The notes beneath the pieces are model-generated. The model ran no database searches, was not told where the DNA came from, and saw only the letters and a list, made by a program, of their open reading frames with translations. From contig CP137327.1 in NCBI GenBank assembly GCA_033182465.1, positions 496,001 through 560,000 on the forward strand: a stretch of 64,000 nucleotides of DNA, written 5' to 3'. The stretch is from Sanghuangporus weigelae. Lineage: Eukaryota; Basidiomycota; Agaricomycetes; Hymenochaetales; Hymenochaetaceae. Of the stretch, positions 10,297 to 22,900 are shown one piece after another. The position numbers and the translations under genes were made by a program. The first letter of the stretch is position 1; each line of letters opens with the position of its first letter.

Positions 10297-12660
10297 CTAG
10301 TTCGTCATTATGGTATGCTTCCCTCCCGGAATAAGGAATGTCGTCTTCCCATTTTTTGTAGATTTTGACTTGAGCAGCTTCCCGTCTACTCTGACGAACT
10401 TTCCAAGTCCCGCAGGTAGAGTTACAGTACCTGATGTCCCTATTGGCGTCTCGACTACAATTCGAATATTTTTCTTCCCGGATAACTCCCAAGAAGCACC
10501 AAACCAGCCGAGCGGTGTCTCGAATCCTCCCTGTGCTGCAGATAATCCAGATGTATGCGGTTCGAGAGTCCAATCTTGACCCTGCGGAGTCACAATCTGC
10601 AGCCCAAGAACGTAGAATGTCAACGCAGAAGTTGGACCGGAACTCCACCCGTGAGCGTGCGATGTATATGCAGGGTCGTAATTATAACCGCGATACGATC
10701 GATACCTATCAGAACGTTCAGTCTAGGCGAGGAGAAAGACAAAGACGAGTTCCGCACCCCAATGAACCATTGGCGGTATAGCCTTCAAGTAAAGTCGATT
10801 GAACACTGAGATTGGTGTACAGCATATAACCCCATTCTCGACGCAGCAAGTCCATCGCTCGGTCATCATTCCCTGAGACAAAATGCGCCTGCAGCTCAAA
10901 GCCGCCAATAAAGGGCGAGATTGTATCAGGCAACTCAGGCGCCACTGCACCCAGTTCATTCCAATTCTTCTCGAGTCCGGCGCTTACAGAATTTGCTTGT
11001 GAAGCATTCTGAGTGAGGTTGAAGAGTACTGCAAACGAGTTCGCGTCCTGTGGGCATAACGTTGTCGAGACATTGTCTCGGTACATTCCAAGTGACTCCA
11101 CCCAGAACTCATTATTAAACGCAGACTTGACGATTGACGCGTTCGCCGAGTATGCCGACGCAAGCTCTGTGTCATTCAAATATGCAGCAAGGTCTGCACT
11201 GTTCGTGAGGACCTATAGGTGGTCTGTCAAGGATCCCAATTACTTCGATTAAATTAACTGATCTACTTACTTTGTAGTATATAGCATTGCCTTCTGCATT
11301 GATTCCTCCGCCACCGAGGCGTGCCCAGTCTCTCAAGCCAGTGATATTGATGAGGCCAGACGGCACGGACTTTCCGGCCAAGAATTGGACAGCTTTGGTC
11401 TAGGATTTTGAAAAGGTGAGGGGCCTAAAATGGAGATACCGATTCTTGCGCTCGAGGCTCACATAGTTCGCCCACACAGTTTGCAGCCAGTCTGTATCTC
11501 CGGTATACAGATAATAGTTGTGCGTACCAATAAGTGTCCACCCGTGATATGTGTCGCTGTCCAGCTGACTGAGTGGAGGTCCACTTTCTGGTAGTGCACC
11601 TGTCACGGGATTAATCGCCGCAAACATCGTAGAAAGCGCGTTTCTGACAGGAATCAGATCATTGGTGCTAACGAAAGCGGTCGGAACAGCGATACCCATA
11701 TCGCCTAGAGAATCTATGAGGATACTTGACTCTCGATGGAGAACGAAATGCAACTCACCTGGCCAAACAGCCCTGTCCCGTTTCGCACCGTCGACAATAA
11801 TCGGTCCTGCAACCCCGAGGGGAGCATTGTTGGCCCAGCCTTTGCAAGACGTCACATAAGCAAACATACTTCATAATTCTTATCCAAGAAGAAGCCTACC
11901 GGGAGAAGGCGCAGGGGGAATCTGTCTTCCGGTGTGCAGAGGAACGACATTGGTCTGAACAGTATACGCGCCAGCATACCAGAGTTTCGTAAGGAAATCC
12001 GAGTCAGTATAAACCGGATCTTTTGCGTGAAAGAAACCTGAGTAATCTCGCATATTATCCACATGTGGCATGAAGGAGATTTCGCAGCTGATGTTACTAA
12101 TCGTCAGCGCGTCGTCAGAGTTGGAGACGATCGTTACGTAGCGAAACCCTCCTCGGAGCCGTTCTACTGGTTGTGTCCAGAGCCCGGACGTGAGCGGCGC
12201 TAGAACAAGCTCGATCCCATCATAAGATGCGTTGGGTGCAGGGTACGTTGAATCATCAGAAGCGAGAGGACTGACAAAGACGGACGACTCAGAGAAGGAC
12301 AGGGAGAAAGCACTGCTATTGGAAGATGGGAAGAGGTTTATCGTGATTAATCCTCCAACCTTATGAAAGCACAGTAAGCTGGGATTGTATAAAACAGGCG
12401 ACCATCATACTGACTTCTTTCCCAAAATCCAGAGAAACAAAAGAACCTTTGCTATTCAGCGTTGCCTCGTCCGACCCCGAAAGCAAATTCTCTGCGCCGA
12501 AGATTGATCCTTGTGTCTTGAAAACTGATGTCGGACGAACAACTCTAGACTCCGGCGCATAGTTAAACGCGTCCCAGGACCCGTTTGGCGCAGAGGCACT
12601 GGACAAGCCAATACAGACGCAGATAATGAGGATGATATCGAGGGATGAACGAGCCATCAT
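10297..12660 (-). CDS. Secreted GH78-like alpha-L-rhamnosidase (six-hairpin glycosidase)
   Basis: Seven exons (12660-12415, 12359-11900, 11839-11759, 11704-11463, 11399-11271, 11212-10758, 10705-10297) give 673 residues. The N-terminus is a clear signal peptide (charged start, then DIILIICVCIGLSSASA), so the enzyme is secreted. An N-terminal beta-sandwich region is followed by an alpha/alpha-barrel core with family-like motifs: GAKRDRAVWPGDMGIAVPTA (acidic residues of the catalytic region), DTYHGWTLIGTHNYYLYTGD and GLRDWARLGGGG. The C-terminal part has SHAHGWSSGPTSALTFYVLG and a final beta domain. GH78 enzymes release terminal L-rhamnose from plant glycans and flavonoid glycosides; other six-hairpin families are possible. 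Several N-glycosylation sequons are present. Exon 6 uses the weaker donor GTGCGG, chosen because it restores GSLGYRSYRGYNYDP. Confidence 0.85.
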
Positions 12661-13559
12661 CAAGGTCCCCGATGAAGACCCCTTCTTTCCAGAGCCATAT
12701 TATACGCGGAATCGCCACGATATTCCAGCTTCCAACGGAGCTACGAGCACCAACTTCTGACCAATAAAACGACCGTCTATTGCGTCACGGGACCGCGAAA
12801 AGGGTTGGCGGCCCGGGCTTAAGCAGAACGCGTGATCACAACATGTCTTCTTTGAACTGGATGATGAATAAAGCCTATACGATATGACGTTTCAGAGACC
12901 GTCCGTTTCTCCGCACGTATGCAAGAAGAGTCATGGGGGAAGCGAGAGGGGTCTGGAATACGAGTCATAAAGAATATCATCGTTTCCGGACTGCCGATAA
13001 AGTTAAGGATTTGAGGTCGGCTTGAGCGTAAGTCTATTTATAATACTTACAACGCGATCCACAGATGGCGCTTCACCAGATGTGATTCAGCGAGCTAGCC
13101 CGACTGATACTGTTCTTGAGAGCATCTCACTGGCCCTTCTGTTGGAGAATGCGACGCTTGTAATCAAGACTAGTCCTGACTCTATTTAAGAGCGACTCAG
13201 ATATATGTCGAACTTGGAAGCTTTGATTATTTTGATATGCTGACTCGCCGACTCGGTGGTCCGAGGAGAGCCCCGATTCAGACCGGAGCCGACTTTTTGT
13301 CAATATCTAGAGCCTGCAGGGACAAAGAGCGTTAGATCTGGTTGGTTCTTTCTTTCCATGACTGCATGTAAATCAACGGGGTTTTGGTTTGAAATCGAGT
13401 TTCTTAGTATCTCACACTACGCATGTCACAAACATCCGAGTCACACATCGATGATGTAAGCATACCCTTAACCTCTGACTGAGAAATTTGTTGACTCGAC
13501 ACGCCTCGTCTTTTATCTCTTTCATCCACCATCTCTGTTGTTTCCCTTAGCATTGCAAA
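12661..13559. promoter_or_regulatory. Divergent promoter region, glycosidase and eEF1B gamma
   Basis: About 900 bp between the starts of the secreted glycosidase (-) and the translation factor gene (+). A TATAATA-like word (12700-12710, reading leftward) sits about 40 bp upstream of the glycosidase ATG. A T/C-rich tract (13510-13555) directly precedes the eEF1B gamma ATG, a common feature of strongly expressed fungal genes. No other feature is recognised. Confidence 0.45.
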
Positions 13560-15249
13560 ATGTCCATCGGAACACTTTGGACTGTACCTTCGCAAGCGCA
13601 AGGCAAATATGTATGTAATCTTTCAAAATCTCAGCAAATTTGGGTTGACTAAAATCGTACGTGCCTCAGATTCGTGCCGCTGCTGCTCTCGGTGGTGTTC
13701 AGATCGATCTTCCTCAGTCTTACACTCACTTTGAAGACAACAAAAAGCCCGAATTCCTTTCAAAGTTCCCTCATGGGAAGATTCCTGCTTTTGAGGGCAA
13801 AGATGGGTTCCTGTTGGCTGAATCTTACGCCATCGGTCGCTACAGTAAGTTTCAGTTTCTTTCCATCTTGCATGCGCGTTTGTCTCGCCGCATCTATATA
13901 GCATATCTGTCAAGATGAGAATATCTACCATTTCAGTTATCCCTGTCTTAATCTCCATGTCGAGATCGTGAAAATCTGATATATCTCTTTCATCCTTACG
14001 CGTTTAGACAAGACGGGTTTGCTAATTGCACTATTCTTTCAACAGTTGCTTCTCTAGCTCCGAACTCTGGGTTACTGGGATCTACACCTCAAGAAGCTGC
14101 GCTGGTTGACCAATGGTCATTCTTCGCTGCGACAGAGATTCAGCGATACGTAGACTTGTCTTTTTGGCTGGTCAAGGGAATCGTCACACCGTACAACAAA
14201 CCCGTGCGTCATCTTTTTGTCTGGTTAATTTGTTTATTCACATAGATCCAGATTCACCAAAATTTCAACGATCGGGCTGTACGGAGCTTTAAGACCTTGA
14301 ACTCGGTCCTTGCATCGCGTACCTTCCTCGTCGGGGAACGCATCACGCTTGCAGATCTTGCCGTTGCCAGCGCTTTACAGAGGGCTTTCGAATTGAACTT
14401 TGATGCAGCGCTTCGTTCTCAGCTTACTCACGTTGTTCGTTACTTTGAGACTGTCGTGAATCAGCCCAAAGTCAAGGAGATCTTTGGTGAGACGGAGTAT
14501 ATTGAGAAAGTGGTTCAGTACACCCCTCCACCAAAAGAGAAGAAGGAGTCAAAGGCGGAGGAGAAGAAGCCTGAGAAAAAGGCGGAGAAGCCTAAGAAAG
14601 TCGTAGAAGCTGAGGATGAGGATGAAAAACCTGTTGAGGAGCCTAAACCCAAAAACCCGCTCGATCTGCTTCCCAAGTCGACTTTCAACCTTGAAGACTG
14701 GAAGCGAGCCTACTCCAATTTGGACACTCGCGGAGCAGGAGGCTCACTAGAGTGGTTCTACGAGAAGTTCGAGTATTTCCTTGATTTACTTATTGATTTA
14801 CTTAAAGGATTTATCTATAGATTCGACAAGGACGGTTTTTCCATATGGCGCTGCGACTTCAAGTACCCTGGGGAGCTGACGCAGACTTTCATGTCGTCAA
14901 ACCAGATTGGTGGCTTCTTCAACCGTCTGGAGGCGTCACGTAAATACCTCTTCGGGTCGTTGGGTGTGCTCGGCACGAGCAACGACTCCCTCATCAGCGG
15001 CGTCTTCATCCTCCGTGGACAGGACTTCAAACCCGTCATTGAGGTCGCACCAGATTGGGAGTCTTACGAGTACAAGCGGATTGATCTTGACAATGCGGAT
15101 GACAAAGCGTTCTTCGAGGCAGCGCTAGCTTGGGACCTTGAGATTAATGGCAAGAAGTGGGCAGATGGCAAAAACGTGAGTCTCCACCGTCTTTTCCTTC
15201 GTGTTCAGTCCAGGACTGATCATGTTGATATCTTTGACAGTTCAAGTAG
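13560..15249 (+). CDS. TEF4: Translation elongation factor eEF1B gamma (GST-like N-domain)
   Basis: Exons 13560-13610, 13670-13844, 14046-14203, 14246-14772, 14821-15175 and 15241-15249 encode 424 residues, the normal family size. Residues about 4-190 form a glutathione-S-transferase-like domain (GTLWTVP at the start, then KIPAFEGKDGFLLAESYAIGRYI). A lysine/glutamate-rich linker follows (PPPKEKKESKAEEKKPEKK). The conserved EF1G domain contains DLLPKSTFNLEDWKRAYSN, FMSSNQIGGFFNRLEASRKY and the ending KKWADGKNFK. The protein scaffolds the eEF1B nucleotide-exchange complex that recharges eEF1A with GTP on ribosomes. Two splice details decide the model: a 48-nt in-frame intron (14773-14820) interrupts the conserved EKFE/FDKDGFSIWR join, and the last coding exon is only TTC AAG TAG (Phe-Lys-stop). 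The yeast orthologues are CAM1/TEF4. Confidence 0.95.
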
Positions 15250-18200
15250 AAAGAGAAAACGAAATTCTGTATCCTGTATTGACCAATTAACGTTTTACTG
15301 ATGTAGCTGTTTTCGTATTTGAGTTTGGATGTAGTAGACTTAATTGACTTACCTGTGTTGCTGTGTTTCCACGTACAGTGCAATCGATCGAGAGACAGGA
15401 TATCTGAAAATGATGTGATACGGAGTTTCTTGATTTGATCCCTTTTAGGTGCACTGATTCATAGGAACCCTACACACGTTCGCCGCTTGTCAAGAAAGTA
15501 CTATCCAGTTCTGGCTTTCAGCATGACTTGGTATCTCAGCCAAAAAAAGGTTGTGATGGGGAGAGCATTTATCAAGAAGAACAACAGTTATGATCCTAAA
15601 GAGCATGTGGAACCTGTGTTCGTTTTCACCACCTCACTCAAGGAAGCATCGCCCTTCTCGAATTGGGATACCTCCTTAAACCCGCTACGCAATGGTCAAT
15701 TGGATATCTCGGAGATAGCCAGAAGGAAAGATGGGCGGCGTTCTTCCTTGTTCTTGCGTGCATACAAACTACCAATGAAAACTCGCGAACCCTTAAAGGA
15801 TTCTCAGACGGGTTTCCAGGGAATAGAACGAAGGTAAATTAAACTATGAGTTCGTAAGATCAGAGACATTCGAAGACCAGGAAGGACAATAAGGGCAAAA
15901 AGAGCGTAAGAAAATCATCTAGCCCTGATCTTTCGAGGGGCAAACATGCGGAGACCTTGCGGTGTATGCATCAGTGGCGGTTCCCTTACCAGACAAGTAT
16001 TGTACACATAGACAGACAAAGCAAGGCTGTTCAGGCCCTGCCTCACGTCTTGTGGAGATGATAAGTGAAGGACTTACGGCTCCCTCCTCCGCGTGGATGT
16101 CATTGCGCTTACGGTTTTCCGAGCACCAAATCTTATTTTCGAAGAATGAGATGGTGGTGGCAGTATCAGCGAGAGTTGCACGTTGCGAATGCAAGCCCCA
16201 TGACGACAGGGAAGCGCATAAAGGCATGTGATGAATTGTGTAGGCATCGAACTTCGTTCAAAAGAAAGCAAGAAGCCGTCTCGGTGGAGGTTGTCGCGGC
16301 TCTGGATTTGACTTTGATCTCGGCTTGTATTTTGTAAACTTAAGGGAGAAGTATTCGCCAAGATCGATGCGTCGGACTCGTTGGATCGGAGACACCGTCC
16401 ATCGTAGGAATCAGATAAGATGAATAAAGTTAGATAGAAATTTCATTATTTCCGTACGTGAATACATTTCCCCAAACTATATACTTGACCGCAACGTGCA
16501 AGGGCGTCCGGCGACTTGGGAAATAACTAGCCCGGTAGGAAGAAAGCTAAGACGTTGAAGAGACACGAGATACAGAAACGAACCTTAACACAGACCGACT
16601 ACACTCCAAGTAGATCAAATTCATAGAAGAATTTGTCAGTCAATGAATGCCTAGGATTTAAGCAACGTTCATCTGAAAAACAAAACGCCACCATCACCTC
16701 TCCAGCCTGAGTAACTCCGAGTCCGAGGCAAGCTAGCCAAAACCTTCTGTGACAGGGTGAATTGAGGATATTGATGAGATCCGCAATTGCAAGAGTGAAG
16801 ACGACGTCTCTTCAGAGCCACGCGGGGTTAAGCTTTTGCATTCGAAGCCGTGGAAATCGGCATCGTAAGCCTTGAGCACGAGCGCGAGAATGCTGAGATG
16901 TTGAGAAGGGAAATCTCGGAGGATGGAAGGTCTTGCCTAGAATCGTCCTCGAGGAATGATACTATGGCCGCTGTCGGCCATGGTTTCTAGAGCGATAGGT
17001 ACAGCTACAAGGCCGCTGAGTGCCTTGCGCTGAGTGATGCCTGGACCTGTGGAGACGATTTGACGTCAAACTGAACCCTTGGAGCGTGCCACAGACACAG
17101 TGCTTTGCCCGGACCAGTTTCAATTCCTAGGGCCATCGATCCACAGCGTAAGCCTGGGCCAAGCTGGGCCGACGAGCCCTATAAGATCGATATGTCAAGA
17201 TAGAAATTACTGTGGGAAGGAAAACGGAAGTACATGAAAGTGAAAAGGTTCCGTTCGTCGGTATCGTGTTGAAAGCGCGACTCTAAGTACGATCCGAGCT
17301 CCACAAGAAACAGGTATCTGAGGAGCATTGAAGTCACCGCCGGCTGCCCCGAAGCTCGGAGGAATCATAATTGCTGAGATGTTCAGATCAAAGAAGGACG
17401 AGGTGAGGTTGTTTCCGAGTCGTTGCTACTTATCAACAGGGCCAGAACTGGCTTGATACCGGAGTGATGAGCTTCCGAAATCTGGTGTGCATACCTTATC
17501 AATCTGGTAGCAGATTCATGGGAAACAGTGCACACTAAAGTAAACTCACACGTCTTGGTATTGACGGAGCCAATACGGGGCGGAGTATTGAGCGATGTAT
17601 GCGTGCAATAGCGTGCAGTCTGCATAGAGAGAATGGGGCCAAGACATGCCCGACCTGAGAAAAGGGTCGATAGTTTCGACACACACCCTTGTATTGCTAG
17701 CCAGGAAATATCAGGCCGAGTCCGAATAATAGGAGTAGACATTTCTCTGAAAGCATCCGATGAGAGGCCACTATAAATTCCTGGACGACACTGAATCCGC
17801 TTCTGTCGGGACATAAACCTCTCGCCTTCATACTCACACGCCCTTCAAAATTGCGCCCGACGTACGCGTGGCGCTAAAATTAAAAATAAACGGATAGAAA
17901 AGTAGTGAAATGAAAGAATCGGAGCGCTCACGGATTCACTGAACACTGAGCGACAAACTAAACTGATGGGGGGTTGCATTATCCCATGAAGTTCCTGTGC
18001 TGTAAGATTTGCAGTTACCTTGCCAAGCTACATCAGTTTAGCACCATTTGCGAGTGTATTGTTGCCATGTGCTCTGTCGTTGACTTGGTACGGAATCGAC
18101 GGATGCAGTGGCCGCTGAGAAGAGGTATATCCGGTATATCAATATATATCACGGATGCCCGACCTCGGGGCTACTTTGTTGCTTGCTTCCATCGATGGTT

Positions 18201-19963
18201 AGCATTGAAAGAGAATCCAAGTTATCGCACTGATTCCTATAAGATTGCCCGGAAACCACGGGCTTGGCTAAAATCTGGAAAAAAGGTCGCGTCGGAATTA
18301 GTGCGCGTAATAAACTGAATGGATGTTTCGACAAATAGGCGACAGGCTTTTTATGCATGTACGGGTTCGCGTACATCTATTCAATTCGATTCATGACTTC
18401 TGTCAAAACATGTTTTATGTTTTTGGAATTTCACGGAGCGCAGATCTGGGGCTATGCGTAAGTACGTTATGACGTTGGGAAACGAGGACTACTTGAAGCT
18501 GAGGCATGAATGAAGGAACAAGCGCTCCTCGATGGGCCGTTTGATAAGTAAAAGAGATGACATATTGATTTCTCGATCTGTAGAGTGGCTGAATACCTTT
18601 GGACCGTTGTAGACTTTTGCCCAAACGCCTGTAGGTACCGGAAGCAAACGAATGCAACGGGCTATGCGATTCTAACGGCTTCCGTCCAATGAACGTGAAG
18701 ACTTTGTGGAAGATTGTCGATGAAAGGTAGATCTGGTAATAACAGAATCCGAGATGTTTGAGAAACACGCGAAATACGGCGTTGTTTGGGGCAGTCACAT
18801 GATGCAGATCCCATCGCGACGCGACGCGTCGGAGTGCACGTGCTGTTTTGCTACGGCTATGTATCCAAAAGGAGTTGGGTCCGGTTCGAACAATACTGTC
18901 GCGTCCTTCTCTGGATGCCCACGGCTTCAAAATCAAATCTAGGCGAATCTGTGGGTATCGGCTGTCTGACTGACTGGACGTGCGTTGCATTATATGCATT
19001 TTCGGTTGGATACCCGAGCGTTCTCTCGCTGTTCCGAACGTTTGGAGATGATAGACTCGGAAATGCATTGATTTCTGTGATGATGGTTCCGTTGGTCCGC
19101 ACGCTACAGAAGAAGCTGGGAGGCGCTTCGTACATCAAGATGAAGCAGGACTTGATCCATCCAGGATAAGCTCTGTGAATATGCGGAAATGGGAAGGTGA
19201 AGAGCCGCGCTATCGCCGAAGTTCGACAAGAATCAAGAGCGCCCATATGACTGCTGGAAGAGAATACCGCCCTCTCGTTCCTCACGAGACCGGCCCACAT
19301 GCCGGAGTGATATGCGCAGATTGACAGATGGGCGTGCAGAGGATTAAGAATGTTGAGTACGGAAGGCGGATGGGGCAGAGTAGGAGCGTTGGAGTCTTGG
19401 AGGAAGGGTCGGGGACGCCGTGGGACAGCGACGATCATGATAATGATGATGATGATAGATGCTTTCTCTCTATCATGTCGTATTTTCTGAAGCGAGTTTC
19501 CTTTGGGCCGTCGCCTGTGATGCTCGAGCGACCCGTACTCGGGTTGTTTCCCCTTGAGGGGCGAGCGACGGGTGCGGAAAGAGGCTATGACCCGGGAACA
19601 TAGTTAGGCGGGGCGGGCCATCAGCCATCAAGCGGGTCGTCCTGGTCAAATAACGGAGTGGTGTGGACTGCTTGAGCACCAGTCACAGACGCCCACCTCA
19701 CTCATCAACCACTTAAGCTTCGCACTTTTCGCATTCATTCAGTCGACCTTCCTTTACTTTTGCTGATTTGATTTGTATCTGCCAACTTTCTTATTTAACT
19801 TATTATTATTATCTTCGGTCTTCTTCTCCTTCTCCACGCTTCCCATCTTTTGCTTCTCCATCCGTTAATGCTTCAAACAGAATTCTCGAATTCGAAGGCG
19901 CATATCCACCCGCCCCCGTCACACAGGACAGCGCGGACAGCACAGGAGCCATCGAAGAAGACA
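15250..19963. other. 4.7-kb stretch without a supportable gene
   Basis: This is the longest gene-free stretch in the window. It contains several mid-size ORFs (15487-15837 +, 17383-17814 -, 18415-19068 -, 18857-19438 -, 18786-19169 +). They overlap one another on opposite strands, lack domains and lack splice-supported extensions. The final 250 bp (about 19700-19960) is strongly T/C-rich and is probably the promoter and 5' leader of the zinc-finger gene that follows. I see no transposon ends, tRNA or tandem repeats. Divergent unknown genes or a long non-coding RNA cannot be excluded. Confidence 0.45.
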
Positions 19964-22900
19964 ATGATCAGCACTCTCCAACAGCCTCGACCTCACAAAA
20001 ACCTCGACGCGCACACTGCATCCAACCACGCGTCCCTCAAGTTCAATACTCGCGCCAACCTGCGCTCCCACTCCTTGCCCACCCCTGCGCCTTCTCCTTC
20101 ACCCTCGCTTTCGCGGTCTTCTGCGTCTGCTTCTGCGTCATCTTCAGCTTACTCTAGTCCTCTCGTCAACATGCTTGCACTTGGCAATCCCGCGGGACCC
20201 TTTGCGCCGTTTGCTCGCTCTTTTTCGCCGTTTACGCCTGCATTCATCTCTCAGCCTCGAGTGCGCGCCCTGCGACAGTGTATGCCCATGACACCCGATG
20301 CATCGTGCTTGGCACTCCCGACTTTTGAGTCCGAGGAGTTCGAGTCCTTCCGTGCCTCGAAGAGTCGCGTCTTGCGTGTAAGTACTGTTCTCTCATCTTC
20401 ATCTCCGCTCAGCCCGCCCTTCCGCTGCAAAAGAGATGCCTTTACTGACTTGTCCTTTCGTCCTTGTTTCCTCTATTTATATCCTGTTGTATCACCGCTG
20501 GACGCGTGCCCGAATTCGTAATACCTCCACCAACTTGATATTGATGGTTTGATCTCTGCAAACCACACAACACAACGCGGACGATAACGATCCACTATAT
20601 TGATGTCCGATAACGCATTCTCGCATTAATATCTCACCAAAATTCTGGATTATCGGCCTTTCGATTTGGCCTGTTGCCACCTTCCATATGTTGCCATACT
20701 CATCAATGGCAATGCTCTTTCCAATTCGACGATGCCTCGCGTTTTGCGCGCTTCAATAACTTTGAATGGCACGATGTTGATGCCGACGTCCAACAACGGA
20801 TCCGCGCCTGCCTTTTTACCCCTAATTCAACCGCTCACTCTGGCCTATCTTTGCACCCGTGCCTATGCGTGTATGTTGGATTGCTTCCTTTGGATTTGGT
20901 GGCGCGGACGTCATTTTCGCTTTTCCATTCAACTTTCCTTGTTCAATATAAACTTGGCGAGGTTAGTTGAGCGATTTCTCTGACTCTGCGGACGCCTTTG
21001 CGCGCACACTCGTGTCGCTCTTCCCTCTTTTCTTCTCGCATCCATCTATCGGCGATACAGCAGACGGAAGTCTCAGACCTACACCGGTCAGAATGTGGAC
21101 TCTGCGCCCAAATTTGATTGATCAAGATGGCGAGCGGCCAGTATGGGCTGTATTTGCAAGCCATGAGGAGGTAAGTCGGTTCTTTCTCCTATTCCCATAC
21201 ACTATTTTCTTCACTCTATCATTCCGAATTTCACTTGCCATTATCTGTTTAATTGCGAGACGGGGTTTTAATTGGTTGCTTGGAAACGAAAATGGAACGG
21301 TCGTTTATCGGTCTATCTCCGTCAGCGATCGAGGTGCTATGTTGAGACGGATGGTATTTCTCTATCCGTGACCGATCGGTATGGACGCACGCGTCCTAGG
21401 TCGGGCATAGCAGGGCAGCCTGCACCTCCGAAGCGCCTCATTGAGCCTTTCAGTCTTCTTGTGCCTTCCTCGCGCCAATATATTGATCTTTCTTCTCCCG
21501 GGTACTACGCTTCTACTTACTTACTAATAACATTATTCCTTAACCGTCTTGTTGACTCTTATCTTGACGTGATTCGCTGACGAAAAAAAAATTCGATCAG
21601 GCGTATGCCGCACTATCGCTTGCCGCCGGGGCGGGTATCGGATATCCCTCGATCAGCGTCATGCCGGCTCTTGAGTCGGAACTCGAGCCCTTCTTAAAGC
21701 TCCAGGCATTCAGCCTCAAGGACATTTCGAACGTTGGCATGGTGAGCTTCGTTTCAACCAGTTTCATTTGTTTTGTTTCTCTTTTCTGGTGCGTTTTCGC
21801 TTCGGGAAGACGGGAAACGGGAGTCACGTGGTGACCGAGGCTTGGTATTGTATTGTATTGTGCGAGTAGACGGACCCGAGAAGACCGTAAGACGATCTTT
21901 GGGCGTGATGGCTACCTTGAAGAGTGATGCGGTGCTGTATGGGAGACCGCGTCGCGATTGCTTGCGACATCCTAGGGACGTGTATGCATGCATCGCAATG
22001 TTACCCGTCACATAGCGAGAAGCTTGATGAATGCATTCTAGACCGACATCGCACGACCAAATCCTTATACCTGTTTCTCGCTGAGAACGGCGCCTTGCGA
22101 TTAGCTGTATTCACCCTTGGGATTCGAGAGATTCGGAATGGAGTTCACGGCTTTGAAATGAATTGTCGTGGCGCCAACTTCTGCGCTTCTGATACCTTGA
22201 TATGAAAGAAGCGGAATGTAGTGGAAGATGGTAGACGGAACGTGACGCTTCTTGCGGCGTTTAACTCCTTTATCCAAGTCCTCTATCTTTAACATATAAT
22301 ATCAGCGTAAAAGAATCTCGTCACTGATCCCCAATAACTTTACTTGCGCAGGGCTCTACTCTTTCGACTCAATCCTCGATGATGGGCGTACAGATGCTCA
22401 CGCGCTATCCTCCCTCTCCGACCTCTTCCAGTGTGACTGACGCCGAGACGGAAGCGGAACTGTTCTTCCCTGATGCGCGAGATGACTTGGACTTCATTCG
22501 CGGATTTAGCTATAGTTTTAACCAGTCTCAGGCTTCCGGCGTCGGATATAGCACAGCTGATACGGGAGCGATGAAGTATAATACACATGAACGACCAGCC
22601 CATACTGTTGATGCACTTCAGGCGATGCAAACATGTGGGTTCACACTATCCTCCAATCCTTCAAGAACGCGAACAACATTCAGACACGGTGATTGGATGT
22701 GAGTGTTCTGTCTTGATTTTTTTATCTTTTTTCTCTATCATTTCTTTTGACGGCTCCGCGAGTGACATATCATCGGATGGATGAGACGTGGTGGTAGGAG
22801 CCATACTTGTTCACGCGTGCAGTTGGCCCCTTTGAATAATGGTGGAATGCATCGGCGGCCGGGCCGTAGTTGTGCCCGATTCGGCTTAATCCCGATCGGA

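Noticed and set aside
15487-15837. 116-codon plus-strand ORF after eEF1B gamma
   Set aside because: It starts at TTG, has no domain, no splice-supported extension and no codon pattern like its neighbours.
17383-17814. 143-codon minus-strand ORF with a true ATG
   Set aside because: No recognisable family, low-complexity composition and isolation in a gene-free stretch; not enough to call a gene.
18415-19438. Three overlapping 127-217 codon ORFs on both strands
   Set aside because: Mutually overlapping frames on opposite strands without domains; at most one could be real and none stands out.
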